This document shows, piece by piece, positions 9,492 through 20,000 of a DNA stretch of 22,822 nt (positions are counted from its first letter, which is position 1; every line of letters starts with the position of its first letter). Location of the stretch: contig JAAMXY010000990.1 of NCBI GenBank assembly GCA_019677205.1, positions 1 through 22,822 on the forward strand, read 5' to 3'. The stretch comes from Pinguiococcus pyrenoidosus. Its lineage: Eukaryota > Sar > Pinguiophyceae > Pinguiochrysidales > Pinguiochrysidaceae. A program made the translations under genes and the position numbers. The notes beneath the pieces were generated by a model that was not told where the DNA came from, made no database searches, and saw only the letters and a program-made list of their open reading frames with translations.

Positions 9492-10886
9492 TCTCTTCGC
9501 AGCCAACTGACAGAGTCCGTGGTGGATGCCGTGCTGTGCGTGGCCAGTGCCCGGGAGTCGGTCGGGCCGAACCCCATGCCTACGGAGCTGGACGTCGACC
9601 TGCACATGGTGGAGATCATGCACATGAAGCATCAGTCGGCGCATGACACGAGGCTAGTTCGTGGCCTTGTGCTGGACCACGGAGGCCGCCACCCGGACAT
9701 GCCGTCGATGCTGGAGAACTGCCACATCATGATCTGCAATGTGTCCTTCGAGTACGAGAAGACGGAGGTCAACTCGTCGTTCATGTTCAAGAACGCCGAA
9801 GAGCGCGAGAAGCTCGTCGAATCGGAGCGGCGCTTCACCGACCAGAAGGTCCGCCAGGTCGTCGAGTTCAAGCGCATGGTCTGCAAGAACAACGAAACCT
9901 TCGTGATCATCAATCAGAAGGGCATCGACCCGCTGAGCCTCGACATCTTTGCCAAGGAAGGTGAGTCGTTTCGCTTATGGTGTTTTTTTTCTTCTCCTCG
10001 GGGGGTTGGAGGCGGCGGTGGAAGAAGGGCCTAGGGAATCAAGTAGACGTTGTGGGGTGGACACCTCACGCATGTCACTCTCCAGGCATCCTGGCGCTGC
10101 GCCGCGCGAAGCGGCGCAACATGGAGCGTCTCATGCTCGCCTGCGGCGGCACCCAGGTGAACAGCACCGATGACCTCGACCGTGGAAGCCTGGGCTTTGC
10201 TGGGCGAGTCTACGAGCAGACGCTGGGCGACGAGAAGTACACCTTTGTGGAGGACGTGCGCCACCCTCGCAGCTGCACGATCTTGATCAAGGGGCCGAAC
10301 AACTACACCATCGAGCAGATCAAGGACGCGGTCCGTGATGGCCTGCGCGCAGTCAAGAACGTCATCATCGACGGCGCGGTGATCCCGGGCGGCGGCGCCT
10401 TTGAGATCGCGGCGGCCGAGAGCTTGATGCGCTTCAAGCGCGATGAAATCCGCGGCCGTGCCAAGATTGGCGTCCAAGCTTTCGCAGATGCGCTCCTCAT
10501 CATCCCCAAGGTACGGGAAGCAGGAGCATGGGGGAATGAGCGCGATGTTGTGCGCCCACGGCTCCCCCACAAGGGAAGCCAAACACTTACAATGCTCGTC
10601 CTCTTAGGTGCTCGCTGAGAACTCGGGCTTTGATGTCCAGGAGTGCCTCATCCAGCTCGAGGAGGAGCACCGGAACCGCGGTGTCGCCGTAGGATTAGAT
10701 GTGAACACTGGCGAGCCCATGCTGCCCGATCAGGAGGGCATCTGGGACTCGTACTCCGTCAAGCGCCAGTGCCTCCACCTTTGCACCATCTTGGCTACGC
10801 AGATCCTGCTCGTGGACGAGGTGATGCGCGCTGGAGCGCAGATGGGCGGCAAGCCTCCGATGAACCCGGAGGATGGCATGGAGTAA
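8394..10886 (+). CDS. CCT6: T-complex protein 1 subunit zeta (CCT6/TCP-1 zeta), five exons
   Basis: Subunit of the cytosolic group II chaperonin TRiC/CCT, which folds actin, tubulin and other proteins using ATP. Exons: 8394-8492, 8960-9369, 9503-9960, 10086-10510, 10608-10886. The GT-AG introns are 467, 133, 125 and 97 nt with matching phases, giving about 556 residues. It is close to animal CCT6 throughout: [47 protein letters not shown], the ATP-site motif GDGTTS (about 90-95), [93 protein letters not shown] and LVDEVMRAG. It is somewhat longer than the roughly 530-residue animal protein, partly through a loop after VVDAVLCVA ([14 protein letters not shown]) and a short C-terminal tail. The ATG has A at -3 and G at +4. 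Intron 2 ends in a CT microsatellite that doubles as polypyrimidine tract. Confidence 0.97.
9451..9490. repeat. (CT)n tract at an intron 3' end
   Basis: A near-pure CT dinucleotide tract in CCT6 intron 2, ending about 12 nt before the acceptor (TCTTCGCAG, 9494-9502). It occupies the place of the polypyrimidine tract. Confidence 0.85.
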
Positions 10887-11088
10887 GGCAGATCGCTGAA
10901 GATACGGAAGGTGGCGTTCCTGTGGATGCCGAAAGATGCCACCATCCAGCGGCAGCAACGCTCGCGGAGTGTGCCCACCCCTCAAGTCCTCCTTTCCTGC
11001 CTTCTACAAATGCCATGCACGTCTTGGCAAGTGCCGCAGACACCGCGGCGTCCGACTCGCCACCAAGAGAAAGCCAAAAGCGCCTTCC
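10887..11088. other. Tail-to-tail spacer after CCT6
   Basis: 202 bp between the CCT6 stop codon and the stop codon of the small signal-peptide protein on the other strand. I see no further gene and no canonical polyadenylation signal. Confidence 0.5.
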
Positions 11089-11721
11089 TCATCTCTTCTT
11101 CGTCCACTTGTTCCCGTCATTCCACCGGATGCCGTCCGATTCCCACTGCCCTTCGTGCACGCCATCTCCTGCGCTGATCACCTCGCCGTCGATGGTCCCC
11201 TCGAAGCTCCATTCCCGGAGCTTGTAGCGCTCAATCTCCTGCGCAGAGCAGCCCGCCTTCACTTCCGATCCCTTCGGCCCAACGTCCGTGCCGCTAAACA
11301 ACGCACGGCTGCCCTCAATCCGGATCTGCCGCTCGCAGAGCGGATGGAAAGGATCGTCATAGCGCCCCGCGAAGCGAGCTGTGCCAAAGCCGAAGAAGTG
11401 GAGTCAGGAAGAGCGGCATCCGAGCAAAAAGCAAAAAAGGCAAACAGCTCTGCGTATACACGCCGCACCTGAGCCAACACCACTTCCTTCTCCACTTCTT
11501 GAAACATATCGAAAGATGCTTTTGGAAGCATCTGCTTGAGCAGAAGCGCTAAAGTCCCTTGCAGAATCGGAAGACATGTCCCTCGTCCCGACGAGGCGAG
11601 CGCTCGGAAGCGCTGCGGTGGTCAAAGGAGGATCATGCAAGGAAACGGACGCAGGCCCCGGCACCGGCACGATCCAGGCGGTCGCCATGCTGAGAGCGAT
11701 CCAAAGAAGTAGGATCTTCAT
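11089..11721 (-). CDS. Small secreted or plastid-targeted protein with DPxHPxC...W.DGNKWTK motifs, two exons
   Basis: Exons (minus strand): 11721-11469 and 11378-11089; one GT-AG intron of 90 nt with matching phase, giving 180 residues. The ATG has A at -3. Residues 1-16 (MKILLLWIALSMATAW) form a short signal peptide. ATA-W-IVP at its end resembles the ASAFAP-type cleavage motif of plastid leaders in algae with red-derived complex plastids, with Trp in place of Phe. After a Ser/Ala-rich spacer comes a compact domain of about 95 residues: RFAGRYDDPFHPLCERQIRI, a central Cys (KAGCSAQEIERY), WSFEGTIDGE, then GIRWNDGNKWTKKR at the very end. The two Cys could pair. I recognise this as a conserved-looking small domain but cannot name it or give a function. 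Tail-to-tail with CCT6; its upstream region lies behind the 3' end of the kinase gene. Gene model good; role unknown. Confidence 0.72.
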
Positions 11722-12274
11722 CTTCTCATCTTCGATTGCGGCGCGAAATCCGCGCCGTCTTCGACGCATCCGTATCTGAAAGTCAATGAATTCCTCGTTT
11801 CGACCAGTTCGGAGAGGGGAAGTCACTAAACTTCGTGTCTTATCCTCACCATCCTCATGATCCTTATTCATAGGAGATCTCTCGCTATGTACCGAAGTGG
11901 ATGACTTGCGAATGAAGCTCCGAAAGCGATTCAGGATTTGGTTTACCATCGCCGCGATGGCTCTCCAGGCTTCACATGAGAGGAATGGCCCCATCGACCG
12001 CGCATTGGCTCACAAGTGAAGAATCCTTAGCTTGTTGCGTGTGGTTTGGATCTATCGGAGCTCAAGTCCACCACCGAGAAGATGCTGTAGCTAAAGCTCT
12101 CGAAGCTTCCACGAGACTCGCGACTTACCGAGCCTAGCGAAGTGCGGCAGTATAAGTTAGTGGTCTGAAGCGGGAAAAGAAACAAAAAGAAAACCACCGG
12201 GAGTCAATCCAGTCTGCACTCACCCCGCTTCCCATCTCGTGGTCGCTGCAGACTCCTGTCCGGTGCCCAGCCCG
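11722..12274. other. Intergenic stretch between two minus-strand genes
   Basis: 553 bp between the kinase stop codon and the start of the small signal-peptide protein. It is less GC-rich than the coding regions and holds a perfect hairpin-type inverted repeat CCATCG-CCG-CGATGG at 11946-11960. It should contain the 3' end of the kinase transcript and the promoter of the small gene. I see no gene or RNA gene in it. Confidence 0.5.
11739..11749 (-). promoter_or_regulatory. E2F-like sequence next to a start codon
   Basis: On the gene strand this reads TTTCGCGCC within GATTTCGCGCCGC, about 18 nt upstream of the small signal-peptide protein's ATG. TTTCGCGC is the textbook E2F half-site. It is so near the start codon that it would be in the 5' UTR, so this may be chance in GC-rich DNA. 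Confidence 0.25.
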
Positions 12275-15200
12275 CTAGTCCCGGTGCCTAAGGAAGCGTG
12301 GCTTGTGAGAGCAGCTTGCGACGAACGATGGGACCTTGAACGGAAGCCAAGGCCTCACCTCCCGAATCGCCGGATGCAGAACGACTGGGGTTCTCCCATA
12401 AGAGTGCTCGACAGACGTCAAGTTATCCAAGGTGTTGCTGCCGTTGGAGGGGTCGCCCCTGCCAAGGTCTGCCGGATCCTTGGGATGAACCGAAGGCGAT
12501 CGCTTGTCGCGAAGGCCTCGGATCGCCTGCACCAGTCGCCCACCTTCGCCAACGCGGCCGATGGCGCTGCTGGCGGCGCGAAGCAAGATCTCGGACCCTC
12601 TCCGAAGGGGCCGCCGACGCCGCTCCGGCTCCACCAACTCGTCCGGCTCTCGTCGGATCCGCAGCGGCAACCGCCCTGGCGTGGACGACCTCCGTGAGCC
12701 GTCGCGGATGTCGGCCACCCGTCCCTTGGACATGGTCCCGCGCGCTGCCAGAGATCGGCGCTCCAGCATCTTTTGGAGCTCCGCCAGGTTGGGAGACGGC
12801 AAGAGATGCAGGACGTCCCACTGCATGTTTTGCAGGCATGGGTGATCGCGAACTTCCTGCGGCCCGTCGGCGCCCAGGCGCTCGCTTTTGTTCTCGGTTA
12901 GGAAGGCCGACACGAGCGCCCTCACGTCCGGCGCCAGCTTCTTCTCCTTCCAGACAGCTTTCTGGATACTGTCGGGCAGCTTCATGGCTTCCTCGCCTGG
13001 AGAAATCAGAAAAAGAAACTGTGTGAGGAGCGGGCTAGTGCTGCGTTGTGTTGTCTTAAATTGTGCCGCGTTGTCTTTTATGGTGCTGCGTTGTCTTATA
13101 TGGTGTTGCGTTGTTTTATACTCCATTGCATTGCGTTGCGTTGTCTTATATTGCATTGTCTTGCGCCGAGCTGATGAGATGGACGTATCACGTCGACGTA
13201 CCTGGCCAGATGACCCGCGCCTCCACGATGTTCCCGAAGACGAAGTCCCGCTCCTCCTCGGCGACGTAGCCAGGATTGAACGGAAGGCGGCCGGTGAGCA
13301 TCTGGAAGAGGACGACGCCGACGCTCCACCAGTCCACTTCGAAGGAGTGGCCGCTGCCGATGATCACTTCCGGCGCCAGGTAGTCCAACGTGCCCACGGC
13401 ACTGTACATGAGGTCTTCGTCCATGGCCGCGCAGAAGCTGTAGTACGAGTCCGAGTTCTGCGAAGGCCCTTGCGAGTCCTCCGACGGACGTGGCTCCACC
13501 GAAGCCGCAGCGCTGCCACGGCTGTAGAGGAGCTGGGATAATCGTCGGCTGACCTTGCGCTGCGGACGTGGACTGGAGTCCTTGACAGACGACGGACTGC
13601 GCTGGACCGGCGGACTGCGATCCGGCGTCGTCGGGAGGCTGGGCGGTATGGTGGACGCGATCTGGCTGAGCCCAAAGTCCGCGACCTTGAGGTGTCCGTC
13701 TTCCGTGATGAGGATGTTTGCGGGCTTGATGTCGCGGTGGATGATGTCGCTGGAGTGGAGGAAGTGCAGCGCCATCGTCAGCTCCGCCACGAAGAACAGG
13801 GCCTTGGGCGGGGCCAGCGGACCGACGGCCTCCAGGAGAGCGTCCAAGTCGCCGCCCTTCACGTGCTCCATCACCATGTAGAGGTTGCGGTCGTCGTGAA
13901 AGCTGGCGTACAGCGTCACCACAAAGGGCGAGCCGCGCCAGAGCTTGGCCAAGATCTTGCGCTCTTGCTGGACGCGCTTGCTGAGGTGCTTGGCGCGAAT
14001 GTCGTTGATGCTCATCACCTTGATGGCATGCAGCGTGCGGTGGCCCCATCGCCGGCCGAGGAACACCTTGGACGTCCCACCCTGATTGATCTGCCCCAGG
14101 ATCTGGAAGTCGGCAATCGTGTGCCGATGCACCCCAGTATTGCTCTGGTCCCATCTGCCCACCAGGAGGTCCTCCTTGAAGCGCACGTGAGACGCCGCGC
14201 TCTGCAGCAGCAGCAAGAGGTCGGCGTCCGTGCCGGACACTTCCCCCAGTTTGCCGTCGCTGTCGACGAGGCCTCGCATCATGGCGTTGTAGTTGAAGAC
14301 GAGTCGATTCCTCACCAGCGCGCAGTTGGCAGCGTTGTCCTCTGCGTCGATCGCACGGCGAAGGCTCTCGCGGAGCTCTCGGAAGCGCGTGGCTTTGCGA
14401 TCAAAGCGCTCCATCGCGCTGGAGATTTCCTCGCGCAGAAGCCGCTCGATCTTCATGTCCGCTTCTTTGATCAGCGAGTTCATCACACGGTCCTCGCGAG
14501 CAAGCCGCTGAGATTTCCGGAGAAAAAAAAAGACCCCAGTGAGAATCATGGAGGGGCAGCGGCGTCCTAGGCATCGAGTTCATCATCGTCATCATCATCA
14601 TCATCAATATCATGGTACCTCCGTCTCGCCAGGTGGGCGGCTCTTCTTCTCTTCGCGCAGCTCATCTGTGGCGCTTGGGATGACGAAGCTGCGGGACGGC
14701 TGGTTGTGCCTTTCGCAGCGTTCGTACCTTCGGAGGATCTGGAGCGCAGGATGGCGTCGATCTCTTGACTCTCGTGCTCGATGATGAAACTCGCAGGATC
14801 CTGTTGAGCCGCAACTATGAGAAAGGCTCGTGGAGGTGCGGCACGACAATCGTGCCTCCGGCTTACGTTGTCGTCGTCCAGCTCGTCCACCGCTTCGTCG
14901 TAGGCGTCCCGGGCCTTTTGAAAGAAGGACTCATGCATCCCCGCGCTTCCCGAGTCATCCATCTGCAAAGAGAGGCAAGATGCTGAGCGGACTTCTTCCG
15001 TCGGACCCACAAACAATCAAGACGCAGGAAGGTTTAGCTCGGGAAGGCCTTGTCCACCCCTCCCTTCTCTTTCGCTTCCCCGGTTTCCTTCTCTTCTCTG
15101 ATCGCCCGAAGAATCCCAAAGGACAGATGGAGAAGAGGCGAAGGCCACAAGATGCCAATCTCTCCAGTGACGGAGGGCTGCCCTCGGTGCTTCTTCCCTC

Positions 15201-15464
15201 CTGCGCCGTCGATAGTCCGTGTCTCAAGGCCTTCACCAACAGCGCCGGATAGATGTCCCGCCCAGCATCCCAGAGAAGCAATGAAAACAAAGTTCATACC
15301 TTGTTCCCATCTCGGGAGTCGAGCTTGACGCTTTCCAGAGAGCTCGAAGTTCGAACCCGCAGCCGCTTGTGCCGCCCGCGAGAGCCGGTGTCCAGGTCGT
15401 CGAGAGTCCTCGGACCCATCGGTGCCAGCGGTGCCAATGCATCAGACGAAGATCCGTTTCCCAT
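12275..15464 (-). CDS. AGC-family Ser/Thr protein kinase (MAST/Greatwall-like) with predicted N-myristoylation, five exons
   Basis: Proposed exons (minus strand): 15464-15300, 14962-14867, 14738-14619, 14507-13202, 12996-12275, about 802 residues. It starts MGNGSSSD, a good N-myristoylation signal (Gly2, Ser6), so membrane attachment is likely. Residues 128-240 form a charged helical region. The kinase domain follows: Gly-loop GQINQGGTSKVFLG (about 265-278), AIK lysine 290, IIHRDIKPANIL (HRD 384-386), DFG 404-406, and GTLDYLAPE with APE 505-507, then VDWWSVGVVLFQMLTGRLPF. GTxDYLAPE plus DWWSVG is typical of MAST, Greatwall and Rim15 kinases. The DFG-to-APE segment is about 100 residues, with Ser/Pro and RKVSRRLS sites; Greatwall kinases also have an insert there. 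The kinase fold ends in exon 5 (RLGADGPQEVRDHPCLQ), followed by a basic tail. Exons 1, 2, 4 and 5 join in phase; exon 3 is the least certain because GATCCTGCG at 14800 is a rival acceptor. The tail end may also be mis-modelled. Head-to-head with REXO4. Confidence 0.82.
13038..13167. repeat. Degenerate short tandem repeat in a kinase intron
   Basis: Five to six irregular copies of a unit like GTGCTGCGTTGTCTTATATG, about 20-24 bp long, filling most of the 205-nt intron (12997-13201) between the kinase core exons. The T-rich plus strand makes the transcribed intron A-rich, unlike its neighbours. Confidence 0.75.
14581..14606. repeat. (CAT)n trinucleotide tract in a kinase intron
   Basis: CATCATCGTCATCATCATCA and its continuation lie in the intron between proposed kinase exons 3 and 4 (14508-14618). 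On the gene strand it reads as (GAT)n and creates an artificial poly-Asp frame. It is intronic by the phases of the flanking exons. Confidence 0.75.
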
Positions 15465-15811
15465 ACGGGCTTTTGGTTCGAAGAATCGGCCGGAAACAAG
15501 CTTTGATAAGCGCCACAACCGCTGTATCAGCAGCTCGGAGAACTAACAGACAGCGAGGGAGAGCGTCGCTTCTGCAGCGCCTCGGAAACCTCCGAAAACT
15601 CTCGAAGTGGGCCGAAACCTCTTCCGAGCGATCATGAAAAGCTGGGGGAGTATACAACGGCACAGTGGAAAACCCGAAGGCGACCTGCCCACTGCGGCGG
15701 CGTTCCCGAAGCACTTTAAGCAAAAGAGCAGAGCCTCCAAGATGGCCCGTGCGCGCCCGCATGTTTTTCGCAGCGGCGCCTTGTTTGAATCTTATTTTGA
15801 TCTCCAAAAGA
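15465..15811. promoter_or_regulatory. Divergent spacer between kinase and REXO4-like genes
   Basis: 347 bp between the two start codons, expected to carry both promoters. There is no clear TATA box. CCAAGATGGCCCG at 15738-15750 resembles a YY1-type AAGATGGC element upstream of REXO4. The 15-nt motif of the OTU/CCT zeta spacer is absent. Function is inferred only from position. Confidence 0.35.
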
Positions 15812-16756
15812 ATGAAAACAGGAAAGCCGACCCCCAAACGCCCGCATGTATCATCATCGGCGAAGGACCAAAAATTCTCGTCTCCGTCCGGAGCAGGGGC
15901 CCGTGGCGCCGCGTTGGCGCCACAGACTGGGACGCTGGTCATGAGCAACTGGAGCCGCTTGCAGCAGCGACTGCCAGGCCAGAAATCGCGGAAAAAGGGT
16001 TCCTCGGGAGCGCTCAACGCCGCGCTCAACGCCGAGAAGGCCGCCAAGCAGTCGGAGGCACGGCTCCAGCAGGCCTCCGAGGCCGCTGGGGATCTCGGGG
16101 ATGTTGTGGGTCTCGATTGCGAGATGGTGGGCGTGGGGGTGAACGGGCGCAAGTCGGTCCTGGCGAGAGCCACGCTGGTGGATGCCTCGGGAAGTACCAT
16201 CTACGACCAATTCGTTCGGCCGCGAGAGCGCGTGACGGACTTCCGGACCTTCGTGAGCGGCGTGACGCCAAGGCATCTCAAGCACAAGAAGGCCAAGATG
16301 ATCGAGGAGGTGCAGGAAGAGCTGCGAGAGCTCCTGCGTGACAAAATCGTGGTGGGCCATGCGTTGCAGAACGACTTCCGGGCCCTGGGCCTGCGGGTTC
16401 CACCGCGGCAGGTCCGAGACACCGCGACCTACCGGGCCTTCATGCGCACGGCGCCGGGGCAGAGGCCTCGGCCGCAGAAGCTGAAGGACGTGTGCAAGGA
16501 GCACCTGGGCCTGGACATCCAGGACGGGCAGCACGATTCCGCGGAAGACGCGCGAGGAGCGATGCTGCTTTATCGCAGCGTCCGAGGCGAGTGGGAGCGG
16601 ACGCTGCAGCGGCAGAGGGGCGAAGGGGGCTCTGGAGTGAAGGCGCTCGGGCTGTCGCAGAAGAAGACGTCCAAGCTGGCCATCGCGAAGGCGAGGAGCG
16701 GAGTCCGGCGCGTGAATCAGGTGTCGGGGAAGAAGCGAAAGCGAGACTCGGACTGA
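15812..16756 (+). CDS. REXO4-type DEDDh 3'-5' exonuclease (RNase T/DnaQ-like fold), intronless
   Basis: Related to RNA exonuclease 4, a nucleolar enzyme of rRNA processing in yeast and animals. 314 residues in one exon. The exonuclease core has all five acidic/His residues of the DEDDh class: GLDCEMVGVG (Asp102, Glu104), GHALQNDFRAL (Asp188) and HDSAEDARGAM (His241, Asp246). Other family hallmarks are YDQFVRPRERVTDFRTFVSG and RDTATYRAF. The N-terminal SNWSRLQQRLP resembles the NWxxLQxxL element before the catalytic domain in REXO4. The basic C-terminal tail ends KKRKRDSD, a likely nuclear localisation signal. I chose the ATG at 15812 (A at -3, protein starts MKTGKPTPKR). An in-frame ATG at 15761 has a poor context, and the frame further upstream has no ATG. 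Divergent from the kinase gene; tail-to-tail with the SEC14 fusion gene. Confidence 0.92.
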   Translation: MKTGKPTPKRPHVSSSAKDQKFSSPSGAGARGAALAPQTGTLVMSNWSRLQQRLPGQKSRKKGSSGALNAALNAEKAAKQSEARLQQASEAAGDLGDVVGLDCEMVGVGVNGRKSVLARATLVDASGSTIYDQFVRPRERVTDFRTFVSGVTPRHLKHKKAKMIEEVQEELRELLRDKIVVGHALQNDFRALGLRVPPRQVRDTATYRAFMRTAPGQRPRPQKLKDVCKEHLGLDIQDGQHDSAEDARGAMLLYRSVRGEWERTLQRQRGEGGSGVKALGLSQKKTSKLAIAKARSGVRRVNQVSGKKRKRDSD

Positions 16757-17038
16757 ACTCCTCTTCATCTTGACGTCAGATCTCTTCTGAAGTCCATGGG
16801 CTCGAGTGCATCATTTTCTTCCTCTGCACACAAGCGGGTCACAGTCAAGTCCCCAAACCAAAACCATCCTTTCGGATGTCTGCTGCTTCCGACAAAAACG
16901 ACGCCCGGAATCGGACATCACCACAGCCGCACCCGTTGTGGGAAACCATCTAGAAGTACCGTACTGGGAGAACACAACCATATTCTAAACTGCATCGGAG
17001 CCACTCTGTCGAGACGCCGAAAGGGGGCACGGGGAGCG
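16757..17038. other. Tail-to-tail spacer between REXO4-like and SEC14-fusion genes
   Basis: 282 bp between the two stop codons, less GC-rich than the coding sequence on either side. No gene seen. It must contain both 3' ends. Confidence 0.5.
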
Positions 17039-20000
17039 TCACCACGAGTCAGACCCGTCTCCGTATGCGGGACTGGCCGCGAACTTCTCGTTCGAGCGCA
17101 GCTCCTGGTTGTCTGCCAGGTTGAAGGACGAGTAGAGCGTCGCCGACGACATGGAGGAGGTACGAGCACGGTGGAAGTCCGTCTGCGTCGACGGCTCGCC
17201 ATCGTTGCTGGCATAGTCCGCCTCCGAGTCGTCATTCCAGCCGAGCTGGAAGCCGTTCGCGAATCGAAGGCTGTTGCGGTCGGCGGTATCCGAGAGAGTC
17301 TCGAACGACTTCGAATCCTGCAAGTCAAGGCATGCGCATTCGAAAGATCTGGAGGTGAGACCGGCTGCCTTGCACCTAGCAGGTGAATTCGGGGAAGGAC
17401 ATACCTCTCGGGACTCCGCTTCGTAGGGTCCCACGGCTACCTCGGGATCCACGAAGATGCCTGGTTCGCCCACCTTGCCGCGCAAGGCGCTCATGGTCTG
17501 GGTGTGGTCAATGTGCGACGGGATCAACGCCTTGAACTCTTCAAGCTTCTCCCGCAGCTTCTCGGAGACATCCTCCTTCTGCTGCATGGAGTCGAAGCAG
17601 TACCGAAGCACCAGAATGGCCAGGATGGTCCACAGCACGTCCCGGCCCAGGAAGATGATCCAGAACGAGGGCAGCGACGAGTCCACATGGGCGAAGCCGT
17701 CGTGCATCTCCGTGGCCCAGTAGAGGATCACATCAACGATCTGCAGGAGCGCAGAGGTGATGCCCAGGCCGTACTTGCTGGAGTGGTCGTTCAGGATGGA
17801 AATGACAAGCGCGATGCCGATCGGCCCCGCCGCCAGGGCGACCAACGCGCTGATGGCAACCAGGAACGAATCGCTGTGCACATACCTGCCGGGCGTCACA
17901 ACATGGAGGTGAGTCTAGCGGGGCGAAGAAGCCCGGTTGCGCCTCGAGCGGGCAGGGCAACTTACCGGGAATCCGACTCGCCAAGCCAGATCCACAAGCC
18001 GAGGAACCAGTTGTCGTGTTCCGCAACGAGGGAGCTGAAGATCGCGAAGCTCCCGTCCAAGAAGATCGCGACCAGGCCGGTGCAGATTCCCCACACCAGC
18101 AGCGCGAGGTCTCCCTTGCTCGTCGCCTCGGAAGGGCTGATGGCAAGGCAGGGATACAGGGCGCGCAGGCGCTCCAAGGACGCGGAGTTCAGGACCTTGA
18201 GCGCGACCGCCAGCGCCGCGATGTTCAGCAGCATGAAGAGGCCGCTGAAGATCAGGAGGCAGCCAGCCACCAGCAAGGACAGCTTCGTCCTCGAGTCGAC
18301 ATCGCCATCTTCCCCGTCCGTGTCTCCGCTGATCGCCAAGGAGGTCCACGAGGAATTGACGTCCTCGCCCGTGTCGTCCATTTCTGCGAAGCAAATGGAC
18401 GCCCAGGCAATCAGGGCGAACGCAAAGGCCACCGACAGCACCGAGAGCAACCACAGCAGCGCCCTCTCGGGCTTGTTCGCCGCCTGGATGCCAAAGACGC
18501 TGAGAATCGCCAACGACATGCCCAACACCAGGACCATATACAGCGTGAACACTGGCTCCATGCGATCCGTGGACGCGGCGTAGTTGAGGGCATAGCCTCC
18601 GTAGCCGATGAACACACACGCGAACATCAGGCTCAGGACGTTGCAGAGCCAGAGCACCACCCTGCTTTCCTGCAGGGCGACCGTGCATCGGAACAGCTTC
18701 GGATCGACCTTGTGCAGCGACGTGCGGAAGATGGAGTTCTTCCGCTTTCTGGAGAACACGGCGAGCATGACGGACTGGAGAATGGAGAGAATGGACAGAA
18801 CCAGTCCCACGCTGGAGATGGCGATGTAGTACCGCTGCACGAAGGAGACCATGCTCGACTTGGACTCGTCCGAGTCCTCGGACACGTCCGACCAGTCGAT
18901 GTTCTCGTTCAAATCGCTTGGCCCGAGCACAAGGCATGCGATGCTGATGCTAAAGTAGAAGATGCCGTTGAAGAAGTTGATGAAGCTGAGGATCCGACTC
19001 GTGAAGGCCAGGTTGTGCTTCACGGCGAAAATCGTCACGACCGAGACCAGCAGGTGCAGGAGGGCCTGGAGCATGAGGACGACGAAGACCCACATGACCC
19101 ACTGGACGAGCTCCGAAGACCAGTTCCCCCGCTCGATGGCGGCAGCCACGATGCCCACCAAGACAATCAGGGCAACGATGTGGAAGGCCGCCAGCCTCGT
19201 GATGTGCTGACCGAGCGTCAGGTACGGCATCTTCCTGAAGTACGCAAACGAGGAGCACACGGTCCGGTTCCCACGCTCCGTGTCGATGCGGAACGTGGAG
19301 CTCTCGTTGGGAGTACCTCGCCGGGCCGCCATCGGGCGCGGGTCCCGCAGGCTCTTGACCCTGCCGCAGCAGTCTACGTCGACTATCTCGAAGCTTGCGT
19401 CGAAGTACACGGTGTGCCGCGAGTAGTCCGAGTCCAGCGAGTGGCCGGAATCGAGGTGCCGCAGCCGCACGGACGCCGTCCGCTGGTCGGACGCCCTCCG
19501 ACCCTCTCGGTCCCTCAGCTTCTCCTCGCTGGTCCGCGGCGCCACGCCGATTCCGCTACCACCCGCCTGCAGATCGGCAATGATGTCGTTCATGTCCGTG
19601 AAGGACGGCAGCTCTGGCCCCGTCCCTCCGTATTTCGGGGGAAGGGTGCCCGGGTCCACGATCTCGTGGAGCGCCGGGACCCACTCAGCGGGCTTGGCGT
19701 AGATCTGAAACTTCTTCACGGTCTCGGGATCCAGGAAGGGCTTGACTCCGCGGAACACGAATGGAAAGATGCTCGGCACGTTGATGATGAACATCGCGCC
19801 GAGGCGCTCGGGGAACTCGTTCTGGTCGATCCCAGCGATCGTCTGCACGAGCTTTAGGAAGTCTCTCGTCACCTGCTTCACGGACATCCCTACGAGGATT
19901 AGAATCGTTCATGTCAGTAGGCCAGTACGCCAGTACGCCAGAACGCCAGAAGGCCAGTAGGCCAGTCCAGAAGTACGCCGTCGCAGTCGGAGCAATCGGC

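Noticed and set aside
11404-11994. Longer N-terminus for the small signal-peptide protein
   Set aside because: The frame extends upstream of 11721, but a signal peptide starts exactly at the ATG at 11721, and the upstream sequence is an arbitrary mix without a domain.
14567-15016. Continuous minus frame ending in a poly-Asp run
   Set aside because: Only its first part (14867-14962) is kept as a kinase exon. The rest crosses a GTAAGC donor and the CAT microsatellite and does not join the kinase domain in frame.
15665-15811. N-terminal extension of the REXO4-like protein from position 15665
   Set aside because: The codon at 15665 is GTG, not ATG, and the in-frame ATG at 15761 has a poor context. 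The ATG at 15812 has A at -3 and begins a basic N-terminus.
18016-19857. 613-residue plus-strand open frame
   Set aside because: It is the exact antisense of the SEC14-fusion exon. The composition is Arg/Gln/Asp-rich and low-complexity with no domain, while the minus strand shows clear SEC14 and TM sequences.
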